DNA from: Salvia splendens
Taxonomy: Eukaryota; Streptophyta; Magnoliopsida; Lamiales; Lamiaceae
DNA length: 64,000 nt
NCBI RefSeq assembly: GCF_004379255.2
Contig: NC_056037.1
Location: forward strand, 14,828,902 to 14,892,901
Direction: 5' to 3'
Shown here piece by piece: positions 45,880 through 56,256 of this stretch. Below the pieces are notes generated by a model. The model did no database searches. It was not told the origin of the DNA and worked only from the letters and a program-made list of their open reading frames with translations. The position numbers and the translations under genes were made by a program. Position 1 is the first letter of the stretch. Each line of letters starts with the position of its first letter.

Positions 45880-46196
45880 AGTCCGGTCAAAGATGTTTAT
45901 TTCATCAGACCAAAGACGAGTCCGGTTAAAGATGTTTATTTCATCAGACCAAAGACGAGTCCGGTCAAAGATGTTTATTTCATCAGACCAAAGACGAGTC
46001 CGGTCAAAGATGTTTATTTCATCAGACCAAAGACGAGTCCGGTCAAAGATGTTTATTTCATCAGACCAAAGACGAGTCCGGTCAAAGATGTTTATTTCAT
46101 CAGACCAAGGACCAAGTCCGGTCAAAGAAGTTTACTTCATAAGACCAAGGACCAAGTCCGGTCAAAGAAGTTTACTTCATAAGACCGAGGACAAGT
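45880..46196. repeat. Tandem repeat, 39-bp unit, five to six copies plus variants
   Basis: Unit AGTCCGGTCAAAGATGTTTA followed by TTTCATCAGACCAAAGACG. The later copies change to GAAGTTTACTTCATAAGACC and are 40 bp. Because 39 is a multiple of three, both strands show long open frames (for example MFISSDQRRVRSK repeated); these are not taken as genes. Confidence 0.9.
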
Positions 46197-46329
46197 ACGA
46201 TGAAATTTTTTCGCTAAGCTGTAAATACACAGTGTTAGAAGCGAAAACAAAATTTCATTTTTCAAATCTTGTTCGGCATACAACTCCGCTACCCTACAAA
46301 ATGGCGTTACGCTATTACAAAGGACTATT

Positions 46330-47093
46330 CTACTGTCCGGGGTTGCTAAAGTTGAGCCACCTATTCACAAAATCCTCGTGAAGCCGAGTTCGGGCGTTCT
46401 CGGCAGCTGAAGAATAAGCAGGTCGACGAGATGCTCTAATCGACCTACCACCTCTTCCCTGAGCCCGGGAAGCTCTAGCACCTCGGCGGCGAAGAGTCTC
46501 TTCACGAAGCATTTGTTGATCTTGCTCACTCATAATCACAGCTCCTCTACGAACTTCAGTCCGTCCTTGTCTTGACGTTTCCGGCTGTTCCTGAGTTCGT
46601 TGCTGACTTGGAGTAAGGTTTTGAGCAAGTGAATCAGGGGTTTGAGCTGGAGTGTGACCATCTGTTGACGGGAAATGCCTAAGGAATCTCTCGATTGAGG
46701 GACGCCGGGAAAGAATGATGTCGTACCGAGAAGCCCAGCGCCGCAATGATTTCACGACTTGTTGGCAAGCCGAGCTCTCCAGCGCATTGTTCCTCCGGAG
46801 TACATGATATTCCTCCCACAGTTCGTCAACTCGTTCCTGAACTTCAGAGATGGTCATTCCCCCACGCCTGCAGATGAAATCCTCATACGCAGTCCTCTCA
46901 GCGACGGCAGTGTTCAGCTCGGCCTCCAGATCCTTCTTTTCGGACTCTAAGTCCTTATTATCGGCCTCCAGCTTCATTGAACGAGCCAAGAGTTCGTCAT
47001 TCTTCATCTGGTCAGCTATAGCTCTTTTCTCAGCTTCGTCTAAAGCCGAAGAGTACAGCCGCTTCCAGTGAAGTACCTCCAGCTCCTTGAGAG
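46330..47093 (-). CDS. Antisense ORF 2: coiled-coil protein with basic tail
   Basis: The frame from ATG 47007 gives 225 residues. It extends upstream in frame through LKELEVLHWKRLYSSALDEAEKRAIADQ to an acceptor-like AACTCTCAAG at about 47093, so it may be an exon rather than a full gene. The first 80 residues form a clear coiled coil (LEADNKDLESEKKDLEAEL). The tail is Arg-rich (RRRGARASRAQGRGGRSIR). It lies downstream of antisense gene 1 on the same strand and could be its alternative 3' exon. No known domain recognised. Confidence 0.5.
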
Positions 47094-47306
47094 TTAAGAA
47101 TACAAAGCAGCTCCGTCAGTTCGGCATTTCAGCTTACCGAGCAGGTAGTAAACCACAACAGGAGTAAGAGAGTACGAAAGGCTATACGAAGACACAAGAG
47201 CAGAAAGAAGAATTTTTTCATTCATAAGAAAAAAAATTTTCTACACAAGGGCTTCAAAGCCGTTTTACAAGAAGGAAGAAACTAAACTAAGAGAAGGAAG
47301 ATGAAA

Positions 47307-49172
47307 TCATACTCCGCTAGCTTCGTCTCCGCCTTCTCGGTGAGGTTCAGCTTCCTTCTCCTTGTCTGCTTCAGCTTCAGCCTCGACCTCCCTGCTCTCC
47401 CCAGCCTGCTCGGCGCCACCGTAGCCGATCTGCTGCGCCTCCTGCTCGGCCTGCTCATCGCCGGTCTGCCGCTCATGCTGCTCGGTCTCACCCTCTCCAT
47501 GGAAAATTGGAGCGGGTGAAACTGACCCTATGGAGGCAAAGATAGCCTCCATGTTCTCATCGCGGTCAGCTCGGCAACTACGAACTTGGTCTGCAGAAAG
47601 CAGGACCGAGGACGAAGCAAGCTCCTCAAGCACCGGCAGACTCTGAAGCCGAGCTGCTATCTCTCGGCCGTACAGCGGCAGGATGACTTCGGGACCCTGC
47701 TCGGCTTTATCGGTCATCAGTTTCAGCAGATCACCGACAAAGGCCGAAAATTGGTTGCTCAGAAAGAGTTTCTCCGCGAAAGCACGGAGAACCTCCCCTT
47801 GGGCAACCACGGCAGCAGCATCCCTCCGTTTCGTCTGCTCTCGCTGGATGACGAGCTGGTGTTTGGCAAACTGAGCTTCATCCTGGGCCGAAATCCTAGC
47901 AGCTCTGGCCTTCTCAAAGTTAGCCTCAGCCTGCTCGGCCCGGTGACAAGCAGCCGCCAACTTCCTCTGCATCTCAGCATAGTCGTTGGACGCTTTGGAG
48001 AGTTCAACGGCGACGAGCTTGGAGAGCATATCGTTCCTCTGAAAATGGAAAAAGCAAAAAGTCAACAAAGGGGCCACAAAAAATACAGGAAAAAATCAAG
48101 GCCAGAAAATCAAGAAGAGAATTCACCTCGGCGAAGTCCGTGGGCCATAAAAAGGGCTCACAGATATGTTCCGAAGGAGGCGCCAAGACCACGTCTTTCT
48201 CTGGCGCTCTCGGGGGTTTCTGGGTCTTCCCCTTCCTACTTGCCGAAGTCGACTCCGGCTTCTTTGGATCCGAAGAGGTCTTTTGCCTCTTCGGATTCTT
48301 CTCGGCATCAGGCGCCGAGCTGGCAGCCTTCTCTTTCTCCGGCTCCTTAAGCTCGGAGGATCTGCGGCTCATCTTATTCAGCATGTACACTGCCAAAAAG
48401 CAAGAAAGCAAGGTTAGTTTTCGCCGCTAAAGCAGTAAAGCATAAAAAAGAAATCCTCACCCTCAGTTTCTTCGTCCGAAGACGAGATATTGAACACGAG
48501 GTCGCCCTTGACGAGCTCAGTTTCCGAGTACTGTTTCCTAATCATAGGAATCTTATTGAGCTCGCCCTCGAGCTCGGCCAACGGTTCTAACCGAGGATGG
48601 GGAATCACAGACTTCGGCCCTCTCCAAGGAAAGCCCGGAGCCGAAGTCCTATTATAAAAAAAGAAACGGTTTTGCCATTTCGGCCACTTGGTTTTGCACA
48701 AGGCCCTAAAAGGCTGTAAGGGGATCAAGTAAAACCAAGATCCCTTCCTTTTAAACTGGAAAAAATTAAGGATTGCCCGCAGAGACAGATCCTTATCTAG
48801 CCTACGGAGTTCGGCAGCAAAAGCCGACAAGTGCCTCCAAGAATTCGGAGTCACCTGACCTAAAGGGAGTCGAAAAAAATCAAGAAGCTCTACAAAAGGT
48901 GGGGGAAGAGGGAAACGAAGCCCGCATTCTAAGCAGGCTTCGTAAACGGTGGCATAACCCTCCGGCGGGTCGTTAGCCCTATGATCATCGTCGGGAACCA
49001 CCGCCTTCCCCCCGGGAAGAAGATATTTTTCGGGTAGGGATATCACAGTATCCTTACTCAAAATACTATGGAAATACTCTACGGTCTTCTCCCCGGACTC
49101 TTTCCGGCCAGAAGACCCCTTACCGCCTCTCCTACCGCTACCCGACTCCGAAGAAGAAGAAGAAGAAGACAT
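47307..49172 (-). CDS. Antisense gene 1 of the retrotransposon: three exons, Transposase_28-like
   Basis: Exons on the minus strand: 49172-48461 (712 nt), 48389-48127 (263 nt), 48038-47307 (732 nt). Introns of 71 and 88 nt have GT-AG ends, and phases match exactly (1, then 0), giving 568 residues with no stop. Exon 1 has a Ser-rich start, then ECGLRFPLPPPFVELLDFF, GQVTPNSWRHL and TKWPKWQNRFFFY, resembling the Pfam family Transposase_28 (putative gypsy type transposon). Exon 2 is Lys/Ser-rich, like a nuclear localisation region. Exon 3 is a long coiled coil with an acidic, Glu-rich tail. The role is unknown; the name of the family does not imply a shown transposase activity. Confidence 0.75.
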
Positions 49173-49508
49173 TTTTCTTACTTTTTGAAGGTGAAGAAAG
49201 TCTGAAGAAATTCTTGAAAGCGGAGAGAGAATTTTCGCAAAAAAGAGAGAGTGCAGAAGAAGCAGTCGCAAAAGTGCTTCAATGATGAAGAAAGGAGGTA
49301 TTTACCAGATTCGGCGAAGATTTCAAAATCGTCGCACCGTTTCGAATCCCACCTTTTCAGGATTCAACGGCCGGATTTTACTGTCGCATTTAATGCAGTC
49401 ACGTGCAAGGCACGTCCCCTGACATCAGCCTCCCCCTTGCCTTTATCCAGAATGCCGAAGTGACTCACTTCGCCGAAGTGATTCACTTCGCCCTTCGGGG
49501 GGGGGTAG

Positions 49509-50127
49509 TGATGGGGTGCGTACTAAACAAGCCCAACAGCAACGACGGCCCATCAGCCCAAAGCCCAAGGAAGAGTATGAGTTCGGCATTACCAAAGAGT
49601 TCGGCCTCAGCCTACAGCTCGGTAAAAGCCAACCAATCAAGCTCTGCTCTCAGGTCGGCATCAAGCTCTACTCTCAGATCGGCAACCAAAGCAGTTCGGT
49701 CTCAGTATTCGACCGAACAAGGAGTTAGTGGACCCATACAGGATTTCCACAACTTCCAACACACCCACTGCCACGTGGTGTCAACTCAGGCCACGATCGT
49801 AGGCCATGACCTACGCTACATCCACGATCTTAGGCCATGACCTACACGACATCCACGACTTAGGGTGGTGATGCAAGCCACGATCTTAGTTCAATATATA
49901 AATAGAACTTAGATCAGATAGAAATGGGTTAAGCTCTCTAGAGATAAAATATCATATAGCAAGTCTGTGTTGTAAGCTGTAATCCCAGATCAAGCAATAC
50001 AATCTTGCCCTCCCTTCTTCCCGTGGACGTAGATTTACTTCAGTAAATCGAACCACGTAAATTCATTGTGTCGTAGTCTTTATTCTCTACCAGCATTTAC
50101 TAACATCAGAAACTCGCGGATCCATCA
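49509..50127 (+). repeat. Tat-like 3' LTR
   Basis: 619 bp, by eye identical to 42654-43272. Preceded by CTTCGGGGGGGGGTAG, a purine-rich run serving as polypurine tract (about 49496-49508). Confidence 0.95.
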
Positions 50128-50132
50128 CATAA

Positions 50133-51192
50133 CTTTCTCTACAAAGCTCCGATTGAGGCGTGCAATATATCCACGCGAAGCTCTTTCGAAGACGAAGAGA
50201 ATGATATGTATTAGAGGTTTATCAGACTTCAAAATCGCGAGAAACATTGACTCAAACAAGGCTGCTGCACATCCACATATTTTGTGTACATTTTCTAATC
50301 AATTTTCTATCATTTCTCAACAAACATGTAAACATACCAAAATATAGAAATATAATCAAAATCATCCAAGAAAACCCTCTAAAACCATGCAAAATCCAAA
50401 TACGTCAACAGACTATATAAGATCACGAAAAAAATCACCATATGGTTCATGGATTCATAAATACTCGTATATAAAAGCATTCTTTTAGTATATTTCCAAT
50501 ATAATAGTGCAAAGTGTTTTGACGCCGCTTCGTCAATGAATTATGCGTACTTTGATGATTCTAAAAACATAGATAAATTATTATTTGACTTATTTACAGC
50601 TGGAATAAATTAAATTCGACCAATCATAATTCAAGAAAACTTAGAGTTACTCCAATTAGCTAGCATCTTGATAATTCACTCTTCAACAATTCAAAATATT
50701 TTTGTTACATCTACGATGCACCTCTCACGTTATGAAAATTTTATTTAATTTTCTACGAATTGATTTATGTTTGAATTTTGAAACAAAGTGTTGATTTATG
50801 TTTTAAATACATAAACATAAACATACTATTAATAGATATTTTGTAAATAATTATGTAATGAATAAGTTATTTAAATTTAAATAACTTAATCTTTTTTAAA
50901 AATATTAAAGAAAATTAAAATATGTATTTAATTGTTGAATGATTAATTAAAAATATGTATATAATTAAAGAAAATTTAAAATACGTATTATTTTTTGAAA
51001 ATATTAAAAGAATTAAAAATACGCATTGGCCCGAATAACCCGGTGGGTTAGCCCGAAACCCAAAGGGTTAGGGTTAGGGTCGAACTTTTATAACCCGAAA
51101 AAGTCATAACCCGAATAGCCCGTACCCGAATGGCCCGACAACCCGAACGGATTGGCCCGAACCCGAACAGGTTAGCCCGATTGACATCCCTA
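50133..51192. repeat. Right arm of the hAT-type element
   Basis: The first 900 bp are AT-rich without coding features. The last 170 bp hold the GGGTTAGCCCGAACC-type subterminal array and the terminus. Confidence 0.75.
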
Positions 51193-51200
51193 CTCAAAAC

Positions 51201-51632
51201 TCAAAAGAGCTTATTTTCAATTTAAAGGGGGTGGGGTGATAATGAGTAGATTTTAATGGAGTATATGAATTGGTAATTTTGTTTCTATATATACGTCATT
51301 CCATTTACTCTCTCTATTTCACTTTGGAAAAATTCAGCTCTTCCACTTCAATGATAACATAATCGTTAGAGTCTTGTAAGATTGTGAAACATTACACTCT
51401 TACTAGTATAATAATTTAGCACTAATTATGAATAAAATGTGAATCATATTTTAGTTCCATTAAACATGTAAGAAAAATATATAGTTCCATAATTAGATGA
51501 GACGGCGATCACACCACATGATGCGGTGATACCCAATTAGATTAGAGACAAATCCTATCATCATTTCTATCTTCACTTTATTATGATTTCATATGCAATT
51601 ATAATTGCTCAATAATGCCATCATCCTACCTT
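51201..51632. other. Spacer, no gene seen
   Basis: AT-rich. Repeats the sequence CTCAAAAGAGC after the hAT target duplication; nothing else recognised. Confidence 0.4.
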
Positions 51633-51635
51633 TTA

Positions 51636-53576
51636 GAGCATCCACAATGGCGCCAGTCCCGGCGGACGTTCGGCCGGCGTGCCGGAGTTCCGCGAGGGAC
51701 GTCCGCCATTGCGCAGCGGTGACGCGGATACGGACGTCCGCTGTGGACACCGGAGTTCTGCGGCGTTCCCGGGACGTCCGTCGTGACGTCCTTGCGGACG
51801 TCCGTCATTGCGTTGACCCCACGGACGTCCCGATTATTTTATTTTTTTTAAAAAAATTCTATAAATACGGTTCGTTGAACTTCATTTCATTCACACCACT
51901 TGTATTAACGAGTATCTCTCTCTCTCTCTACGTTTCTTTTATATATCCAGAATGGTTGGTAGTGGTAGTGGTAGTGGCTTTGGTGCGGGCGGTAGCGGTG
52001 CGGGTGGTAGTGGTGGGGGGTATGATGACATAATGAGGCGAATTCATGCACGTGTGCGGGAGGCAGCAGAGAGGGTGATACAGGCAGCCTTGGCGCCGGC
52101 GGTACCTCGACCCATCCATCGTCGATCTATAGTACCCCGGGACCACCTCGCTGCACACCTTCGGTTGTACGAGGATTACTTCGCTCCGGAGCCACGATTT
52201 GGGGAGAACATGTTTCGGCGACGTTTGAGGATGCATCGTCCGCTCTTTCTGCGTATCGTGGGCGCTTTAGAGCGTCGATACGGGTATTTCAAGGCGCGGG
52301 AGGATGCGGCTGGTAAACCCAGCCACACTCCGATTCAAAAGTGCACTGCCGCAATCAGGCAGCTGGCATACGGAGGCGCGGCTGACATGTTCGATGAGTA
52401 CCTCCACATCGGCGAGACGACTGCCCGCGATTGCCTAAAGCATTTTTGTCAGGGCGTTAGGGAGATATTCGGGGAGAGGTATCTTTGGAAGCCTACCCTC
52501 GAAGATTGTCAGGCTCTGCTGGATATGCACAGGACTCAGCACGGGTTTCCAGGGATGCTAGGCAGCATAGATTGTATGCATTGAGAGTAGAAGAACTGCC
52601 CCGCTGCCTGGAAAGGGGTGTACACTACGGGTTTCAAGGGCAAGAATCCCACGATGATCCTTGAAGCGGTAGCTGACTACTGGCTGTGGATTTGACATGC
52701 CTATTTTGGAGTAGCCGAGTCGAACAACGACATCAACGTCCTCCAGTCGTCGCCCCTTCTCAACGACCAGTGCATAGGCGTCGGTCCAACCGTCAATATC
52801 GTCGCCAACGGCAACCAGCACAACATGTGCTATTATTTGGCTGATGGGATATACTCTATGTGGCCCGTCTTTGTGAAGACGATCAGATGCCCAACAGAAG
52901 AAAATAAGGTATATTTTACGGGTCGACAGGAGGCAACGCGCAAGGATGTGGAGTGGGCATTTGGTGTGCTCTAGGCTCGATGGGCGGCAGTGAAGGGTCC
53001 ATCACGGCTGTGGTATGCTGACAGCATCGCAGATATGATGTACGCATGTATTATCATGCATAACATGATTGTCGAAGATGAAGGTCCAGCACTGACGGAT
53101 TGGGCCAATGCTAATGCTGATACTGCGGGTCCAAGCCACGGCGTGGCCACCGGCAATGTACGTATGGTGATGCCCCGTGACGAGGTCGAGCGAGTCCGTG
53201 CATTTGCCGACATGCGCCAAAAACAAGCTCATATTCGACTCCAGAACGATATAATTGAAGAAGTATGACAGCGGAGGGGTGGTCGTTGATGGAATTTGTA
53301 TTTATTGAAGTATATTTTTTTTAGTTTTTTTTGTTGAAATGTACCTTTCTTTTTTTTATTTAATGGAATTTTTATTCCGTAATCGTGACGAAATTTTAAT
53401 TCCGTAAATTTTTTAATTTGGTGAATTTGTGAATTTTTATTATTGTGGAAAGTCCGTCGAGATGTCCTTGGGGATGTCCGTCACTTTGCAGTGGGAAGTC
53501 CTTATGATGTGACATGAGGTGTTTTTGGGATGTCCGCGGGGATGTCCGTCGGGACATCCGCAACACTGTGGAGCTC
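51636..53576 (+). mobile_element. PIF/Harbinger element 3
   Basis: 1,941 bp with ends GAGCATCCACAATGGCG (left) and GAGCTCCACAGTGTTGCGG (right, reversed). Target TTA at 51633-51635 and 53577-53579. GC-rich ends with GGACGTCCG palindromes at 51700-51830. One transposase frame on the plus strand. Confidence 0.9.
51952..53268 (+). pseudogene. PIF/Harbinger transposase of element 3: four stops, no frameshift
   Basis: ATG 51952 opens a Gly/Ser-rich N-terminus, then the transposase ([49 protein letters not shown]). A single frame runs to TGA at 53266-53268, broken only by TGA 52582-52584, TAG 52588-52590, TGA 52693-52695 and TAG 52972-52974. The first three lie where relatives have Trp (the CMHWEW and LWIWHAYF blocks); the last where they have Gln. 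All are single G-to-A or C-to-T changes apart from none needing more. Catalytic Asp and Glu blocks are otherwise preserved. Confidence 0.88.
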
Positions 53577-53872
53577 TTATGGCTCATCAACCCACTTTAA
53601 ATTCGGCGAGGAATTTTCAAACTTCGTAAATTCATAAATTTATTCCAAAACTAGCGTGACATTATTGTTGAATATACGCATGATAATTATTGTCAGAAAT
53701 ATAGGAAAGTATATTTGAGCATCAGTTGAACAGCTAACAATATTATTGAACGCTCCCGTAAATGAAAATTAAGGAGTAGGAGTAGTATTTTTCTTTAAAC
53801 CTTAAATTGGTAAATATAAAAAAAGAGAAAACCAATATACATAAACAATTTAAACGTAATGGAGTATAATTA

Positions 53873-54051
53873 TTCACTTTGTCCTATTAAAAATATAATG
53901 TTTTCTTTTTTCTCTTCTTATTAAAAATGACAGGTTTATTAAAATGAAAACAATATTATCTGTATTCTATTCTTTGTTTAGTTTATTCTCTATCCATTAT
54001 AAAATTTTGTGTCTAAAATTAAATATTCTATATTTAATGGGAGGAAGAGAG
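53873..54051. mobile_element. Degenerate Stowaway-like MITE
   Basis: 179 bp between TA dinucleotides. Left end TTCACTTTGTCCTATTAAAA; right end, reversed, CTCTCTTCCTCCCATTAAAT. Both follow the CTCCCTTTGTCCxATTAAA pattern of Stowaway elements with several changes. Confidence 0.6.
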
Positions 54052-54074
54052 TATATCTAATTAGACTTGTTTAA

Positions 54075-55973
54075 GAGCATCTTCAATGGTAATAAGTCAG
54101 CCATAGGCTAGCTACAAACTCTTCATGCCACATCATCAGGACAAGCAACTGGACAAGCAATAGGTTAGTCATAATAAAAAAAATTATAAAAAATAAATAA
54201 TTAACAATCATACAAAATACGGAATTAAATTTACGACATATATACGGGAAAATTCAATAATAATATTTAAATTTAAAAAAGTACATTAATTAAAAAAAAT
54301 TACATTAATTAAAAATAATCTAACGACGTGCAGTCCTCCGCACCCACAACTCTTCAATTAAATCCTTTTAGAGTCGAATATGAGCATCCACTTGGCGTAT
54401 GTCGGCGTGTGCCTTGTGGCGGCCGACTTCATCGTGAGTTACGCCCTTCGTACGTTGGGGGCGGCCACGCCGTGGCTTGGCCGACTTCATTAGCATCGTC
54501 ATTGGCCCAACTAGTCAGTTGTACACCTTCATCTTCGACAACCATGTTGTGCAGGATAATACAGACGTACATTATATCAGCAATGCAGTCGACATGCCAC
54601 AAACGCGTTGGACCCCTAATTGCCGCCCATCGAGACTGGAGCACACCAAATGCGCGCTCCACGTCCTTGCTCGCCGACTCCTGTCGTTCCGCAAAGTAGG
54701 ATTTCCCCTCATCTGATGCGCATCTGATCGTCTTCACAAAGACGGGCCACCTAGGGTATATCTCATCCGCCAAGTAGTAGCCCATATCATGCTGGTTCCC
54801 GTTGGTGATAAAACCGATGGCCGGACAGACGCCCTGGCACTGCTCATTGAAAAGGGGCGACGAGTTGTGGACGTTGAGGTCGTTGTTCAACCCGGCGACC
54901 CCAAAATATGCATGTCAAATCCATAGCCGGTAATCAGCTACGGCCTCGAGGATCATCGTGGGATTCTTTCCCTTGTAGCCGATCGTGTAGAACCCTTTCC
55001 AGGCAGCGGGGCAGTTCTTCCACTCCCAATGCATACAATCTATGCTGCCCAACATCCCGAGGAACCCATGCTTCTCTCCGTGCATCTGCATCAGATCCTG
55101 GCACTCTTCAGGGTAGGGCTTCGAAGATACTGATCACGAAATATTTCAATGACGCCATGACAGAAATACTTCAGACAATCCAGGGCAGTCGTCTCACCGA
55201 TGTAGAGGTACTCGTCCCACATGTCCGTCGCGCCTCCGTAGGCCAACTGCCTGATTGCCGCAGTGCACTTTTGTATAGGTGTGTGGCCGGGTCTGCCAGC
55301 CGCATCATACCTGAACCGGAAATACAAATATCGACGCTCCAAAGCATCAACGATACGCATTAACACTGCCCTACGCATCCTAAAACGCCGCCTGAAAAGA
55401 GGCGCCCCAAACCGCGGCTCCTCCGCAAAGTAGTCTTCACGTAGCCGCTGATGTGCAGCTACGTGATCCTGATCAATCACTGCTCGTCGGTGGACAACGA
55501 GTGGAGGTCGAGGTACCGTCGGCTGCAAAGCCCTTTGTATCAACCGATTTATCTCGCGGGACATATAGGCCTCCAACTCTTCGTTCATTTGCCGTTCGTA
55601 CTCCTCAGTATCCCCACCACTACCACCACTACTACCACCCGCGTTACTCATTTCACGTTGTTGCTCCTGTACAGAAATTAAGATGGAGAGAAAACTCGTT
55701 AAAACAAGTGGTGCGAATGAAAATGACGTGCAAATCGCGTATATATAGTGTTTCGAAAAATAAAAAAAATCAAGCTGGCCGATTGCTCGCCGATCGAGAG
55801 CCTGCAATGGCGGCCAGCCGACTGACAAGAGGATCGGCCAGCGCCCGAGAATCGACGTCCGCTGGCCGATTTTTTCTTCGATTTAGCGCTAGCCGACTCC
55901 AATGTTTCGGCGAGCGGACCGGCCAGCGTCGGGAATCGGTTAGCCGGTCCGCTAGCCGCCATTGGAGATGATC
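54075..55973 (-). mobile_element. PIF/Harbinger element 4
   Basis: 1,899 bp. Ends GAGCATCTTCAATGG (left) and GATCATCTCCAATGG (right, reversed). Target TAA at 54072-54074 and 55974-55976. Its left subterminal part (GTCAGCCATAGGCTAG, GGACAAGCAACTGGACAAGC) is shared with the copy at 63670. Confidence 0.88.
54320..55651 (-). pseudogene. PIF/Harbinger transposase of element 4 (broken)
   Basis: ATG 55651 (MSNAGGSSGG), then the transposase N-terminal half ([52 protein letters not shown]) until a frameshift near 55115. The next frame carries [13 protein letters not shown] and has TGA at about 54914, where relatives have Trp. It continues NNDLNVHNSSPLF, DVERAFGVLQSRW and a C-terminus that drifts frame after about 54450, ending near 54320. 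The open N-terminal extension upstream of 55651 lies in the element's own leader and is not conserved. Confidence 0.85.
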
Positions 55974-56176
55974 TAATAGTCAAAATTTATATTCCGTATT
56001 AATTATAAAAAATAAAGTACTTCATAGTATTATGCTAAAACACTGTGTGAGTTGAAATGTAGCCAAGAAATACTAGTAATAATAAAGTTTATGAGATAGG
56101 AGTAACCATAGCCTCAAAATATAACATAAAAAAATAATGTATTCTGAAATCAGTTGAAGGGAAAGACGAGGAAGAC

Positions 56177-56201
56177 TGGATGGATGGATGGATGGATGGA
56201 A
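56177..56201. repeat. Microsatellite (GGAT)n
   Basis: About six GGAT units just downstream of the CIPK gene, in its likely 3' UTR region on the minus strand. Confidence 0.85.
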
Positions 56202-56256
56202 GAATTGAAGAAAGTTCAGAATCACAAATTGAGATGGGTCAATGCATATTTTCATA

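Larger units (their letters stand above)
42654..50127 (+). mobile_element. Young Ty3/gypsy element (Tat/Retand-like), pol mostly deleted
   Basis: 7,474 bp with two 619-bp LTRs in which I see no difference, and a 5-bp target duplication CATAA (42649-42653 and 50128-50132). Internal order: PBS, full gag, a stub of protease leader, a remnant of integrase, two tandem-repeat blocks, then genes on the opposite strand up to the 3' LTR. RT, RNase H and the integrase core are missing. Sequence-identical LTRs mean a recent insertion, so it must have been copied with enzymes from another element. Extra ORFs in antisense before the 3' LTR, and tandem repeats after pol, are known from Tat-lineage elements. 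Confidence 0.93.
42438..51192. mobile_element. Non-autonomous hAT-type element, split by a gypsy insertion
   Basis: Ends are TAGGATGTCAAT (left, 42438) and TAGGGATGTCAAT (right, reversed, 51192). The 8-bp target duplication CTCAAAAC lies at 42430-42437 and 51193-51200, the length typical of hAT. Both subterminal zones are packed with CCCGAACCCG/CGGGTT motifs in inverted array (42455-42615 and 51030-51185), often seen in plant hAT MITEs. Without the nested element it is about 1.28 kb, with no transposase. Confidence 0.85.

Noticed and set aside
45880..46196. CRISPR-like array of 39-bp repeats
   Set aside because: Units are contiguous without spacers and sit in a plant retrotransposon; it is an ordinary tandem repeat.
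45893..46381. 162-codon plus-strand frame and 86-codon minus-strand frame (45865-46125) with repeated MFISSDQRR-type units
   Set aside because: Product of a 39-bp tandem repeat whose length is a multiple of three; open on both strands, no other sign of coding.
47586..48350. 254-codon plus-strand frame in the young gypsy element
   Set aside because: Antisense shadow of the three-exon minus-strand gene, whose splice phases agree and which has domain-like features.
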